Source: Evernia prunastri
Taxonomy: Eukaryota; Ascomycota; Lecanoromycetes; Lecanorales; Parmeliaceae
Reading direction: 5' to 3'
Assembly (NCBI GenBank): GCA_003184365.1
Contig: NKYR01000143.1
Coordinates: 22,612 to 86,611, forward strand
Length of the DNA: 64,000 bases
Shown here: positions 42,990 to 55,422 of the stretch, piece by piece
How the letters are laid out: the number at the start of each line of letters is the position of its first letter
Numbering within the stretch: position 1 is the stretch's first letter
Position numbers and translations under genes: made by a program
The notes under the pieces: model-generated
Databases searched by the model: none
Told to the model about the DNA's origin: nothing
The model's input: only the letters and a program-made list of their open reading frames with translations

Positions 42990-44400
42990 ATCCATACATC
43001 TTAAAACAAAGCGTACCTACCCACTCACCCACTCATCCACCCATCCACCCATCGCTCATAACCCACCCACCCCTCTCCGTCCCGCCCTCATCCTTTCCGC
43101 CCTTATCCTCACCGTCAAGGTCTTTCTCCCCCATCAATCTCATCAACACTCTTCCTGACCCAGCGCCCTCGACTCCCAACCCCGACTCCCCCCCCCAAAA
43201 ACCCCGACTTTCACCCTCGGAACCCCAACCCGGGACCCTCATCTCCTCCCAGATGCTTTCCCCGCCATGCTCTCCTTCCAGACCCTCTCCTCTCTCTCCG
43301 CTCTCCTCTCTCTCCTTTCTCTCCTCTCTTCTCCCAGATTCTCTTTATCAGATCCTATTCGTCTCTAAACCTTCTCCTTCTTAGACCCTCTCCTTCTAGA
43401 TCCTCTTTCCCCATATACCATCTCCCCCCCCCCCCCCCCCCCCCCTAGACTCTTCTCCCCTCTCTCTCCTCTTCCTCCTCTCCCTTCTCCACTAGACCCT
43501 CTCATTTTCCCCCTAGATCCTCTTCCGCCATCCTCTCTCCCAGATCCTCCTCTCCCGCCATCCTCCTCTTCCGCCATTCCCCGCCATCCTCTCCCGCCAC
43601 CCCCCGTCATCCTCTCCCGCCACCCCCTCCCATCACCACCACAAAACCCACCACAAGTAACAACAGACGCACGAACCAGCCCGGCCCCTAACCCATATCG
43701 ACTGTCGACCATCGAGTGCGTGCGTACGTGCGTGCTCGCGAGCTGGATACAGCACGTCGGTCTTAAGGGGAAAAGGTCGAGGTTTGACTGAAGATGTTGC
43801 TGGAGCTGGGGCTGGAGCGGGCGGTAGGGGGAGGGATGTGGGAGGGAGGGAGGAGGCATGGGGAATAAGGGGGAAGGGAGGAGGCATGGGGAATGAGAAA
43901 TAATGGAGGGATGAGGAAGGGATGAGGAAGGGGGACGGAGGGTGATGAAGGGATGGATGGTGGATAGGGGATGGATGGATGGTAGAGGGTTTGAGGGGAG
44001 AAAGGGATAAAGAGAGAAAGGGATAAAGAGAGAAAGGGATAAAGAGATCGTGAATGATAGATGATAGATGGATAGAGGAGGGATGTTGGATGTTGGATGA
44101 TGGATAGAGGAGAGGTGGTGGATGTTAGATGATAGAGAGTCTGAAGAGATAAACGAGGAGAGAGAGAAGGTACGGCAAAGAGGGGTTGAGGAAAGGGAGG
44201 AGAAGAGGGGTTGGAGAAGAGGGAGGGCGGGATTGGAATCGGTGTCTCGATGAGGTGACGGAGATGAGGCAAGGGAGGAAGGAAGGGTATCTCAGAAGGA
44301 TATATTGAGAGGGGCATACCAGGAGAATTCACACAGCAGAAGTGATAGCGAAAGGGGGATACGAGGAGGAAAGGAAAAGGAAAGATCAAGGAAGTGCACA
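42990..44400. repeat. 1.4 kb polypyrimidine-then-polypurine tract
   Basis: From about 42990 to 43660 the plus strand is almost pure C/T, with CTCTCC, CCCGCCAT and TCCTCTC units and a run of about 25 C at 43422-43446. From about 43800 to 44400 it switches to almost pure G/A, with GGGAGGAGGCATGGGGAAT units, (GAGAAAGGGATAAA)3 at about 43997-44046 and GATGGATG runs. Long frames on either strand here are low-complexity artefacts. No gene is supported. The tract could form triplex or hairpin structures. Confidence 0.7.
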
Positions 44401-44672
44401 CAGGCCACGGCAGCGGGTGGCTCTCCAAGAACACCAAGATTACTGCCTTTGGCTCAACTCTATGCTGTTGCTATGTTCTGGATAATGATAGTATGCCGGA
44501 CCATAGGAAAACAAGATGTACGCCCCGACATGGGGGGGAAGATATTAGACGCCATAGCAATGCCAACATGCTCGCTATGCTTTTTCCAAGAAAGTTGTGA
44601 TTGTCGCACCAAGCACCACAGATGAAAGGATTAGATCAAAATGCAAGCGTACGAGAATCCCTTGTCACGTTT

Positions 44673-47290
44673 CTAAAGTTTGAGCTGAAACCTCGGACTC
44701 TTCCTTATCCTTTCACCGTACTTGTAGAAGATGATCGGTATAGGACACATGGCAACCGCAATGAAGGCCAGCAGGGAGTTTCCCCACCCAAGACCAAGGG
44801 TTGCGTACATCTTTTGCCCGGCTAGCGGTAGCAGAGCACCAACGAGAGAACGGAGGACGGTGTTGGCTGCGAGGGCGGAAGCGGCATAGATGGTGTAGGC
44901 GTCCACGAGGTAGGTTTGGATGGGCATGAATGTCGCAAGGAGGCCGAGACCGACCAAGCCAGTACCGATGATAGGAGCTATCCAAAAGACATGCTTGTCT
45001 GCTGTCCATCCATACAAGAATACTGTTCGGCCATTAGTGAACCGCGTTTAGCAAAGGGTGATGGGCACTCACGGCCGATGGGTATGACGAAAGACCCTGG
45101 AATCATGGGCGGAAGTCGATACTCCGCCTTCATCTCTCCAGACTTTGACTTCGCCTTCACAATTCTGTCGCTCGCAATGCCAAAGATGACCACCCCAAAC
45201 AGCGACCCAACCCCAATTCCGAGGTATGTGAGACCAACGGAACCCTGATTGAAATGGTATTGACCTTCGTAGACCTCTGTAATCGTGGTGAACAGAAGGT
45301 ACAAATATCCGTAGACCACGGCCATGTAAGTTGACAGCGCCAGAACGATAGGCGAGAAAAGGAGCAGCTTCATGGGTCGGACGATGGAGACTTTAAAGAG
45401 AGCCGCTGGACTAAGAGGAGAGGCCAATTTGGATTTGAGGTTTTCATTGCCGGTCTCTTTTCGTAGCTTTTTTGCCTTGCGCTCGAGGAGGACAGGAGGG
45501 TATGATTCTCGAAGGGAGAAAAAGGCTGAGACTGTAATCACACCCGCCTAGTGTATCGTTTGTAAGGTATCTGTACCAAGATGACTGGGGATATGAGCTT
45601 ACTGCCATAGCAAGGACCCAAAAAATCCACCGCCATCCCTTTGCTTGAGCTAGGTATCCACCGACTACTGGCCCAATCACTGGCCCCATTAATGGTCCTA
45701 GAGCCCAGATAGCCATGACACCTCCTCGTTTCTGCTGAATGATCATATCCGATATCGTGCCTCCACCGATAGTCAATGGGCATGAGCCAAAAGTTCCTTG
45801 AAGGAAACGCCAGCCGATGAGCATGTTGAGGTTAGTCGAAACAGCGCATGCGATTGTGAAGACTATAAAAAGGACGTTGCAGATATGGTACAATGGGACA
45901 CGGCCGTATAGTTCGGAAAGTGGAGCGATAGTGATTGGACCGAAGGCATAACCAAGAATATAGACGGAAACAACGAAAGAGGCGAGTTCTTGATTGGTAG
46001 ATTTGAATTCTGTCATGACTTCAGGAACTGCAGGTGCGAGCATGGAAGAGGCCAGGGGGCTGCAGTCATGATACTATATTAGCATATCGTACTCGATGGA
46101 AACAGCTTGGAGGGCCACTTGCGTTAAGAATGTGACCGATGAGATGACTGCAACGTTGGCCCACTTCAACTTTTCGGACCAATTGACAGGATTTTTCGGG
46201 TCGTCTGGTCCATCCCAATCCACTATATTTTGATCCACCTCTGGTCCTGTTTTTTCTGGCTCTTTCTTATCCGAGTCTTCGCTGCGATGGCCCGCTTCAA
46301 GATCGATCTCTTTTTCCAAGTTGGAGCTTGCGGGCGACTCTTTGCCATTCGGCAACGGCAACGTCGAGGTAGGGACCTTTTCTGGATCTGTGCTATGGGC
46401 CGTTTCGGGAATAGATGATGTAGCAACTTGAGGAGCTGAATCGAATACTTTTTCCCGATCAGTTGATGGACCTGCTTCTGGTGCAGAGTACGGGGCTGTC
46501 TCCAACGACGACGCTGGTAGTGCTTCAGGTTTCGTTGGACTTGATGCGTCGGATATCGTTCCCAGTGCTATCTTGGGGTTCTTTGATTGGGTTGCCTCTG
46601 AAGCTGACGCTATCGTAGGGGATATCCATGGATCTTTCTCTTCCGGTCCCGGTGCCAGAGCCTCCTCAAGGGTTGTTGAATCTATTCCAGGATGCTGTGC
46701 CGGTACGGTACTATGCCTACTCGTCTTATGCTTAGACGATGATGATGAGCCTTTTTCAGGAATCCATTGTGATATTGTCGAAGGTGCTGGGCCGGCCGGA
46801 GTATCTTCATTGGCGACAGGTATACTGACATGTGGGCCTTGGGGAGGTACGGCGGATGATACTGCTACAGGCGTTGTAGAGGTAGAGAATTGTTCTGGGG
46901 CTTCCGAGAAGGCATCCGTGGTAGATGCCAGAGATTGAGTTTCCGCAGTCGTTGTACCATTGTGGCGTTCAGAAGGCGCTACCGATGGCGTGTGGGCAGG
47001 GAAATTGAAATGCGATTCCTGGGTTGGAGTTGCGAAAGCATCAGTGGAGGCAAAGGATTGTGTTTCTGTATATATATCTGCATCATGGCCCTCGAGAGCT
47101 GCAGTCTGTTCTTTCTGCTGTTCTTGACTTTGATTGCTATTCTGGCCTGTCGCTTCGGCCAGAGCATATTCTGCGTCTGGTAGCCATCATCAGCTTTACG
47201 TTCTCGCTCATGATTCTTCATGCTCAAGGGTTCACGTTGAGGTGGAGAGGGTACGAGATGATTGAAGAGGCTGGTTAGAGACATACTCAT
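44673..47290 (-). CDS. MFS transporter (DHA1-like drug:H+ antiporter) with very long N-terminal tail
   Basis: Exons 47290-47236, 47176-46123, 46059-45603, 45547-45073 and 45022-44673 give 796 residues. The first about 350 residues are hydrophilic and disordered (Ser/Thr/Pro/Glu/Gln-rich), from M-S-M-S-L-T-S-L-F-N-H-L through repeated T-E-T-Q-S-F-A-S-T-D-A-F type segments. The transporter core starts at N-W-S-E-K-L-K-W and carries L-S-E-L-Y-G-R-V-P-L-Y-H (motif A), W-R-F-L-Q-G and G-P-V-I-G-P-V-V-G-G-Y (motif C), with about 12 hydrophobic helices. The substrate is not predictable; relatives export drugs or metabolites at the plasma membrane. The intron at 46122-46060 begins GC, not GT (AC|GCAAGT...CTGCAG). 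The tail is about 4-5 times longer than usual. Confidence 0.85.
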
Positions 47291-48062
47291 GATGACTCGT
47301 ATTATTATTGACGCTGTGCGTGAGCCAAGCCGTCAAATGTCATGGCAGGGAAGTTCCGCGGGCTAAGAGTGAAGCTTCTTTCCCTTGCCGTGATGCTCTT
47401 TTGTGAAGTTGAATATGGTAGGTAAAAGGAAGAGAGTAAGGTATTCGCATACTCCTCAGAGGGGGCAATTGTTGATTCTATACTCGCATGGAGTATTTCT
47501 TTTCCCGGCAAGAGTGCAAGAGTAAGGTATTTACTATTACTTTAGGGAGGGGATATTCTCGGTCTATTGGTTTCTTAACTCCTTGCTTTGAAGCTAATCA
47601 AGTAAGTACAATGCAAGTTATGCATCTTATGCATCTTATCCTCGCTTGGGTCTCGGCTCGCTCGGTAGAATAAGTCCCGTACTGAATAAGTACATTACAC
47701 GCCAAGATATTTGCACAAAGATAAAGTACACTCATACATCATTACAATTACGTAAGCTATCGTAGTACCAGGCACCCTGTATTCGGTTGCCTAGGTGCCC
47801 CATCACGGCTATATACTGTTGTATTGCCTCGCTTCGTCGCTCATGGGCAACCTCGAACATTATCCGCTCACATAAATACGACATGAAAGAGACCAATTGC
47901 ATTCTCTAAGAATAAACGTCAACGTCATCGTCCCATCTTGTAAAGTACTCCACGCTGTCGTGACATCTGTGGGCTCGATCCATCCTTAATTCGATCAATC
48001 CAAGGAGTACTTGCTCCTCTGACAAGAGAGTCGCCAAACGATCTCGGGCACAATACTCCGTC
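47291..48062. promoter_or_regulatory. Divergent intergenic region (MFS / acetyltransferase)
   Basis: This 772 bp region holds both promoters. It includes a small repeated motif ATGCATCTT at 47620-47638. No gene or operator is recognised. Confidence 0.35.
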
Positions 48063-48758
48063 ATGCCAACCTCGGAGAACAAGCGAAAAATGCTCCAAGG
48101 TGAGCTTTACCACGCCTTCACTCCAGAGCTTATGCAAGAGCGCGAGCGTTGCAAAAATGCGTGCCAACGCTTCAGTGATGCTCGGGGATCATCTCGTCGA
48201 AGGCGAGTGGAGCTATGGCGTGACATGAATGGTGACGCTTCACCCATGCCCTCTCAACTCCCAGATCCAGAACAAGATGCTGCTCTGTTTGAGGATGAGC
48301 CATGGGTTGAGGCTCCCATTCACATGGATTATGGAACCAACGTTCGTCTAGGATCCAATGTATATCTCAATCAAAACTGTACAATCATCGATACTTGCCT
48401 GGTCTCCATCGGATCCCGGACTCTGGTTGCGCCCAATGTCTCGTTTTATAGTGGAGCCCATCCGCTGGACCCGCAGCTACGCAATGGGACTCGAGGGCCA
48501 GAGACGGGTAAGAAGATTCACGTGGGAGAGGATTGCTGGATCGGTGGCGGCGCCATCATCTTGCCAGGTGTGAAGATTGGAAGAGGATCGACGGTGGGCG
48601 CAGGCAGCGTGGTGACGAAAGACGTGCCGCCTTTCCATGTGGTGGCTGGCAATCCTGCTAAGATCATTCGCAAGATTGACACCACATTGTCCAAGGAAAT
48701 GTCTGAAGGCGAGAATGCATCTCTGGCCTTGCCAAGAAGCGATCCCGTGCCGAAGTGA
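48063..48758 (+). CDS. Maltose O-acetyltransferase-like hexapeptide acetyltransferase
   Basis: This is a single-exon, 231-residue protein. Residues 7-65 are the Mac N-terminal domain (K-R-K-M-L-Q-G-E-L-Y-H-A-F-T-P-E-L-M-Q-E-R). Residues about 90-210 are a left-handed beta-helix of hexapeptide repeats, with Y-L-N-Q-N-C-T-I-I-D, the catalytic His in Y-S-G-A-H-P-L-D, and V-G-E-D-C-W-I-G-G-G-A-I-I-L-P-G-V. It ends V-V-A-G-N-P-A-K-I-I-R-K-I. Members transfer acetyl from acetyl-CoA to sugars (bacterial Maa, NodL). The natural acceptor in fungi is generally unknown. An insertion of about 15 residues (R-G-S-S-R-R-R-R) after the Mac domain is unusual. It is probably cytosolic. Confidence 0.9.
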   Translation: MPTSENKRKMLQGELYHAFTPELMQERERCKNACQRFSDARGSSRRRRVELWRDMNGDASPMPSQLPDPEQDAALFEDEPWVEAPIHMDYGTNVRLGSNVYLNQNCTIIDTCLVSIGSRTLVAPNVSFYSGAHPLDPQLRNGTRGPETGKKIHVGEDCWIGGGAIILPGVKIGRGSTVGAGSVVTKDVPPFHVVAGNPAKIIRKIDTTLSKEMSEGENASLALPRSDPVPK

Positions 48759-49465
48759 TCGAGTCCAGAGGTGAATGGGGAAGCGATGGAGATTGTGCTA
48801 GTAAATATGGATGCGAGAAAGACGACGCATGATGGGTGTATACTGTATGCGCATCGAAATCAAAGCCTGCAAGGAGTTGTATTGGTGACAGAGCAACTTG
48901 CAATCCTTGAAGCAAAAGTTCTTTTTTTTTTCTTTTCTTTTTTTCTCTCCATGCATATGGCCGTTGAGCATGTGTCTTTTGACCATCACCACCGTGGGTG
49001 CACGTCGCATGGCTTAAGTACACTTTAATAAGATCCCCTCGCGTCTGTCTGGACCCTTGGACCCTTGGACCCTTGGACCCTTGAACCCTGAAGATCATCG
49101 ATCTGGGAAAGCTTAAAAGTCCCCCCGCAGATATTAAAGTATCACCTATCATCTTGTATTATTGTAATACATGATGAAGGTATCTTACTCCGTACATACC
49201 TTGAACATCAGCTTTGCCTTCTCTCCTTGTCGATACTCGAATTTTTTATATAGATCGTAATGATCTCTTATGATTATTGTTGTTGTGATTTGATTAAATC
49301 ATTTCAACCCCCACTATGCTACCATAACAAGTGCTACAAATAGCAATACATAGGACGAAACCATGGTCAGCCAAGTGCCGTCTTCACAACTCCAGCTGCC
49401 AAACTCATACAATATCTCTCCAGTCTCTCTCCTCCAACAATAACCCAAAGAAAGTAAAGAAAGCC
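48759..49465. other. Intergenic region with simple repeats
   Basis: This contains a T-rich run at 48920-48950 and (GACCCTTG)4 at 49052-49083. No gene is supported, although an in-frame N-terminal extension of the next gene could begin at 49331. Confidence 0.4.
49052..49083 (+). repeat. Octamer minisatellite (GACCCTTG)4
   Basis: There are four perfect copies of an 8 bp unit plus a degenerate fifth (AACCCTGA), in the 3' flank of the acetyltransferase gene. Confidence 0.9.
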
Positions 49466-50848
49466 ATGGTGAGCCTAACCTCCAACATCTTTCCAGTCTT
49501 CTCCTTCTTCTTCTTCTTCTTCTTCTTCTTCTTCTTCATTACCAGCCCCAACAAATAAGGTAGACAGTCTCATGTCGCTGATCCAATTATACCTTCCTCC
49601 ATCTAGCCAAACTTCCTCGGTCTTTCTCCCGAGGTTCGCTGTCTCATCTACAATCATCTCTTCCCACTACCTAACCATGAAATCCTCGCTTTATCAAGAG
49701 AACCCAAACACGATTACTCCAACAGTGCTCCTAGCACCTGGTACGCCGACTCGCGCCAGGAGGGCCTCGTGTACGACACTCACGCGGCCAGAAATGCACC
49801 GACAAATGCTTCTTTCCTCCGCACCTGCCGCCTCATCAATGTCGAAGCTACCCCCATCTTCTATGGCGCAAACAAAATCATTGCGTATGCCGAGGATAAC
49901 AACGACATCTTCTACTGGTTGCTTGACATCGGCGAGCGCAACAGAAGATCCATCCGTCATCTTGAGATTGGCTGGGCCTACGGGGTCAGTATTGAGTCGG
50001 GAAGAGGGAACCTACATGGCATTCTGCAAAACATTGAGGACATGGTCGATTCCGAGGAAGACGAAATTAAAAGGCAGCGGCAACAATTGATCGACATAGT
50101 GAAGCGGCTCGAGAAGAAGACTACCCGCCTCAGTAAATGAAACCACTCCAGTTCCTTCAATAGGTCTTGCCTGCTGACCACTCATTGCTCACAGTCGTTC
50201 GTACCCTCAACTTGCTTGCCACCAATCAAGACCTTCAGTGTAGGCGGCCGCCCCAACCGTTCCACTAAGCCAGTCTAACTTCCTCCAACAGCACTTTCCG
50301 TCTACCTCCCCGGCGTCGACGGCGGCGATATCTGGGACCTTCCCAACCCAAACCTCTATTTTGCCGAAGAACTATTTTCCAATTCCACTACAAACGTACA
50401 CGCTTGCATCCCCGAAGCCTTGGCAAAAATGGTCGGCATCGACACCCTCACTGTCGGCTACACTAAAGACATCGAACTGGCGGAGAAAATTGCCCGGGCT
50501 ACAGGAGCGAAGGACTTGTTAGTCGAAACGAGGCCGGAGGGTGACACGTTAATGTTGAGCGCAGAGGAGCAGGCGAAGTGGAGAGACAGAGGTTGGAGTT
50601 TGGAGGGTAGGACTGCGAAGAAGAGGCTGGTGGCCAATACTGGGGAGGACTACTGGAGGGATGGGACCGAGGAAGATAGAAAGAGTGAAGTGCAGAGTGA
50701 GATGCAGAGTGGGTCAGGAAGTTCCGAAGGGGGGAGGCTGAAAGCAAGCATGCTCGTTAAGACAGGTAGCGAGAGTTTTGGTGGAGTAACGGATGACTCG
50801 AATTCTGGCCAGGATGACAATATGACAGACGACGAAAGGACTGACTAA
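49466..50848 (+). CDS. Fungal protein of unknown function (F-box-like/DUF7730-type N-terminus)
   Basis: Exons 49466-49468 (possibly extending upstream in frame to 49331), 49607-50132, 50195-50239 and 50292-50848 give about 376 residues. The first intron (49469-49606) contains a (TTC)n microsatellite at about 49504-49537. The start of exon 2 reads N-F-L-G-L-S-P-E-V-R-C-L-I-Y-N-H-L-F-P, then S-F-L-R-T-C-R-L-I-N-V-E-A-T-P-I-F-Y-G-A-N. This is the common ascomycete pattern of an F-box-like helix pair plus R-x-C-x-x-I-x-x-E-A. A coiled segment (D-E-I-K-R-Q-R-Q-Q-L) precedes the second half (V-Y-L-P-G-V-D-G-G-D-I-W-D-L). The tail is acidic and disordered. The function is unknown. Confidence 0.75.
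49504..49537 (+). repeat. (TTC)n microsatellite inside an intron
   Basis: About 11 TTC units lie within the first intron of the 49466 gene. Length variation here would not alter the protein. Confidence 0.9.
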
Positions 50849-53800
50849 AGTGAGGACGAGGATGACGACACAGACACATACGTGGATAGGGTTTCGCGCG
50901 TACGAGATGGAATAACGAGACCAACGAATGAGCATAGTGCTTGAGCATACGGAAAGCATTGGGGTATTGCTGTGTTGAATTTGAATAACCCTGAGGTCAC
51001 AAGCCTCCCCTGATGTGTATCCGCTTACGTATGTCTTGATCGTATCATGTTGGATATAGCAGAAGAAGAAGCTATAACGATACCCGATTGTTTTGCCATA
51101 CATATCCCGAGGGGAGAAGGCGCTTCGGGACGGCGCAACCGACTTTCTTTTCTTAATCGGTGGAGACCAGGATCTGATGTCTGGACCAGCTCTTATCCTG
51201 GCCATTAGTTTCACCGATGCACGGGCAGATGATGCTCCAAGACGTTGTCGCTCCACAAACCTCTCGCAAGTCGTACCGCCATTTGTGAGTTTCCATTGGC
51301 CTGATGTCAGACAAGGAGATGCAGAACAGACTAGAAACCATCGAAAAGACCTCGACGGCTCGTCATTCCGTTTTTCCATCGATGCCTTCACGGACTTTGC
51401 GCCGCGCTCCTGTACCGACAGTCACTGGTCGTGCATAAGCAGCTCTCCTGCTTCGAATCCCTGTGCGGATTTTCAATTCATCCAAGCACATCACAGCCCT
51501 ATACTGATTATACACCATCTCCCTAGCTAAGATGGTCCGCTGGTTAGCGGCCACGCAGTACCTGGGTACTGATCGCAGATGTGATGGCTGTGCCTAAAGG
51601 CGCTACGGACGTCCTTTACGATCGCCCACCCCAGCAAAGGACTGATTGGGCGGGAGGAAGTTGGCCGACGACCGCGGCCAGCGTAGGCCATCTGTCAGCC
51701 ACGCACAACCTCACGAACAATCACGGATTGGCGGCACTTGGCGACTGAGCTTGATCCCAGTATGCTCGTCCTTCCGGAGACAGCCGATGGGCCTTTCCAG
51801 AGAACGTTGGTGACATGGCGGATCTCACCAGCATGATCTCCGCTGTGTCCGGCATGGTTGGCATTACAAGCTTCACGCAAAACAACGTCGCCGAAGTTTA
51901 ACAACATCCGGACAACTCAGCCGGACGCATCGCAGTCGCCCTCAACGCCCGCGGTGAATTTCCCGAAGCTGATGACGGTCCCACCGAAGCTGATGGGACC
52001 TGTTCGACCATTCCCGCTGATACTGAGCCGGGCGATTGTATCCGATGTCCAGAATATCTCCTCAGCTACGTCCACGTGATGATATAGCAAAAGACAAGGG
52101 CTCTAGCCAGCAAGCCGCGGATTTACAATTATACGCTAGAAATGACGCATTCTATATTTGGTAAATTTTGCCAATCTGGGCGGATGGGCAGACAGATGCA
52201 TGGGTGGTTGGGCAATATGAGACATGCGTGTCAGGGGGATTGGTACAAACCCTGTATATACGGTCCGTACTAACAGACATTCGCGTGGTGAGTTGAACCC
52301 AGGGTTTCGAAAGAGGCCCGCTACTATTGTCATACTTAAGACAAACAGCTCACGCCAAACCTCTGCTCTACTGCAAACAAGTCCGTTGACATTACTGCAG
52401 CCAGCAATGCATCATAGTCCGCCTCGACTTGCAAGTCGCGCCCAACAGTCAAATTTCAAAAGAAGTCAACTTTCAAGTCCAACCCCACATGGGCCTTGAC
52501 GCAAGGATAGGCAAAGAAAGCAGCACTAACGACTTAGAACGTCGTTCGCGCGGTCCTCCCCACAGGCTCATCTCGAGGCCGCGGGAGAAAACATAGCGCG
52601 AGCAAGCTGTCTGTGCCAGAGCGAGACGTCCCGCGGGCCGGTATTCTGTGTCGTTTTCTGAGAGGATGGGTTTCGATTTGGGGAGTAAGATCTACGAACC
52701 GCTCTGTGAGGGCGATGGGACGGTGGTGGATGAGTGTTCCTGGTGGGCGACGCACTCCTGGTTCGGCAAAGTCAGCAGTCTGCGAGGGATCATTCGGGGG
52801 TTGAGGAGTGGGGGTGGAGGGAAGGGAGCGAATTGAGCAATGATACAGTCGCGATGTAAGTATCCAGTACCGACCTATTGATGGTTGAAATTTCTCACGA
52901 GACTGCTCTTCCGCCTCCAGTCCCGGCACAACGCACACGTAGACGCAATAGTATAGCTCGGCACTGACAGTTTGAACGAATGCAGAGCGAAGGGTGGTTG
53001 CAGAGGGCGTCTCTCCTTCGCTCAGAGCCAGATGATATCTTGCAGATTGCAAGACGTAACGGGCACTGGGCGGGACGAAGAAAAGTGTTGGGAGAGGCCT
53101 GCCGCGGAGGTGACGAACAACCTTTTAATTATGCTCGCATGCATAACTCGAAGAGGGAATCAACCATCCAACGTTTCGCATCTGGTGGCGAGACACCGGG
53201 TGAGTCTATGCATCGAGAGGGTCTTGCGGATGCCTTTCATGGGGCACACATCGAACATACGACAGTCAAGACTCGAGGCATCGATCATCTACAGAATTCC
53301 TTGTTGAATGAGACCCAGTTGAAACAACAATGCAAAACATGCAGGAGTGCAGGACCGAAGGAACATGCTCGGTGCAGACTTGTGGATCGAGAATAATTAT
53401 CGAGGGTCAGGTCAAAAAGCCCAGGGACTTCGACCCCATCCCAAGTCAGGATACCAGCCGGGCTGGTGTCCAGGATGTGCCCCTACTACTGCGACTCGAC
53501 CGCAAGTCCGATAGGGCAACAGTAAAACAGAAATGGGAGCACCAGGGCCGCTGGAATCAAGAAACGGCGTCAACATGGTACTCTCAGTGGGCTGCACTGA
53601 TTGATTCTTTTCGAGGCAAATATGTATCACGTCAAAACGGGCTCGACCGTGTGCACAGAATTTCATGACTTGCGCCGATGCGACCTGGAGGTTGATTACG
53701 GCAACTACGTCTGCGAATTCTCGAGTTGAGCAAGCGTGAGGAGAAGTCTCCCCACTCCCTCAAACATGAGGAACATCAAGACACCGTGTTCCACGTCTCC

Positions 53801-55422
53801 AGGACGGACCCCCGATGAATATTTCCGGACGAATTGAATTGAAGGGATCGAGTCTTCCTAGGGCCCGGCCGCGCGGAAAGGCAAACCTACGGCGAAGATA
53901 TCCTTTCCGGAGCCTCGGGGACCATGCCAGCGGCCAAAAAGACCCAACGGATGATGTGGGGACAACGGTTCAGCAGAGGGACATTGAATGCTTTTACGTG
54001 TGGATGGTGTGGTGGATTGTTTGGACAGGCTTTTGCAAAGGCTTCGCTAGTCGCTGGTAGGGACGAATCGGGGATGGAGAGGAGGCTGGAGGTAGTGCAG
54101 GGAGGTGGAGAAGGAGGTGTCGTCTTTTTTCTTTATCGAGGCTGGGGTCTACGCGGGCGGGGTTCTGCGTACTTGGTTGGGTGTGGGGTGGTGGGACGGG
54201 GAGGGGACCGGATGGTCCAACTTGCCCTGGTAGTGCTGGAGCTTGGTTGGGTAGATGCGTGCGTTGGGGCGAAGGGAGGGTTGGGAGGATGAGGAGGAAG
54301 AGGAGAGTTAGGATTTGCGGTGGTGAGGATGTGGTGTATAGTTCTTGAGTATTTGAGGTGAGTCTTCGGTGATGTCTTTCCATGGAGTGGTGGGATGGAG
54401 TGATGGAAGCCCGTTCTTTCCGTATAATATTACCGCACAACAATTACCATGCGGCGACACTATGACACAATCCTGAACTAACCTCGCACATACATCGTCG
54501 CCAATACCCTACTCTCCCTTCGTTCCAACCCTCCTCACCACCGTCAGAACACCCATCGACCTTGATCCGCCTCCCCATTGCGACTGAGACTTACCTCCCT
54601 CACACGGGGACCTTGTCTGATAGAAATCGCAGACGGCACGAAGACTACAAGCCCCAGCTGTGGCAGCCACGATACCAGCCTCAAAAGCATCAGTTTTCGT
54701 CTCGTTTGGCGAATCTGGGCTCGATCGGGAGGCGTGGAAACTCGAAGTACGTACGTATTTTACTCAGTATCTGCGTGACGTTGATGGTTCCGAACGGAGG
54801 TATACTCTACCTCTTTTGTTACGGATGACTTTAGGACTGGTCCGGAGGCAGTGCGGTTCTGGGCTATCGGGATAAGACTAGGGGAGGAAATGGATCGAGG
54901 AGCTATATTACGTGGAGATCTTTAGAGACGAGGAGGAGCTTTCACTTTGCGGGTAAAATTGCATACTTTTGGAGTATATGCTCTCCAGACATTTGTAACT
55001 TGGAAACGGGGGAGGGGGTAGATTCATCTGTACGTGTTGAGATGTGCTCTGATCACATGCGAGGTTTGAGCAGGTATGATCACTTATTTGTAGTTTCATT
55101 CAATACTCGCTCTATATGGGTGCCATAAGCGCGGAGAGGAGAGCGATGTTGGCTCGTTCTAGCTGGTAGCGACGCCTATGATCCGTCGAGACCACGATAG
55201 CAGACAAATCGGTACCCATGAGCCACGGTAGAACGAACGTTCCTACCTACGGATTTGGCTTCGCCTGCAGTGGTAGGAAACATATACCACGCAAATCATG
55301 AAGGCTCGAGTCCAACAGCATCGGCAACTCCGTGAAAGCCTGCGTGATTATAATGAGCGGGCAACTCCACATCCGCATTTGAACGAGACATTGCCAGCCG
55401 GATTATCTCTCTGCCTTGTGCT
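50849..55422. other. 4.6 kb gene-poor region
   Basis: GC content is normal, not RIP-mutated, yet no frame here shows a known domain. The longest (50714-51391 minus, 51093-51530 plus, 52534-53052 minus, 53924-54292 plus) overlap one another on opposite strands, and none has persuasive splice structure. The minus-strand frame at 51363-51554 (M-A-A-N-Q-R-T-I-L-A-R-E-M-V-Y-N-Q-Y) is the least random-looking, but I cannot support it. Part of this may be old, unrecognised repeats. Confidence 0.4.

Noticed and set aside
43033..44437. Long frames (up to 224 codons) in the polypyrimidine/polypurine tract.
   Set aside because: Low-complexity DNA keeps frames open in any phase; residues are Pro/Ser/Leu or Gly/Arg/Glu runs only.
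51440..51475. GCTTCGAATCCCTG resembling a tRNA B box.
   Set aside because: No A box at the right distance and no acceptor-stem pairing; not a tRNA.
50714..51530. Two opposing frames of 225 and 145 codons.
   Set aside because: They overlap on opposite strands, hydrophobic segments look random, and no family is recognised.
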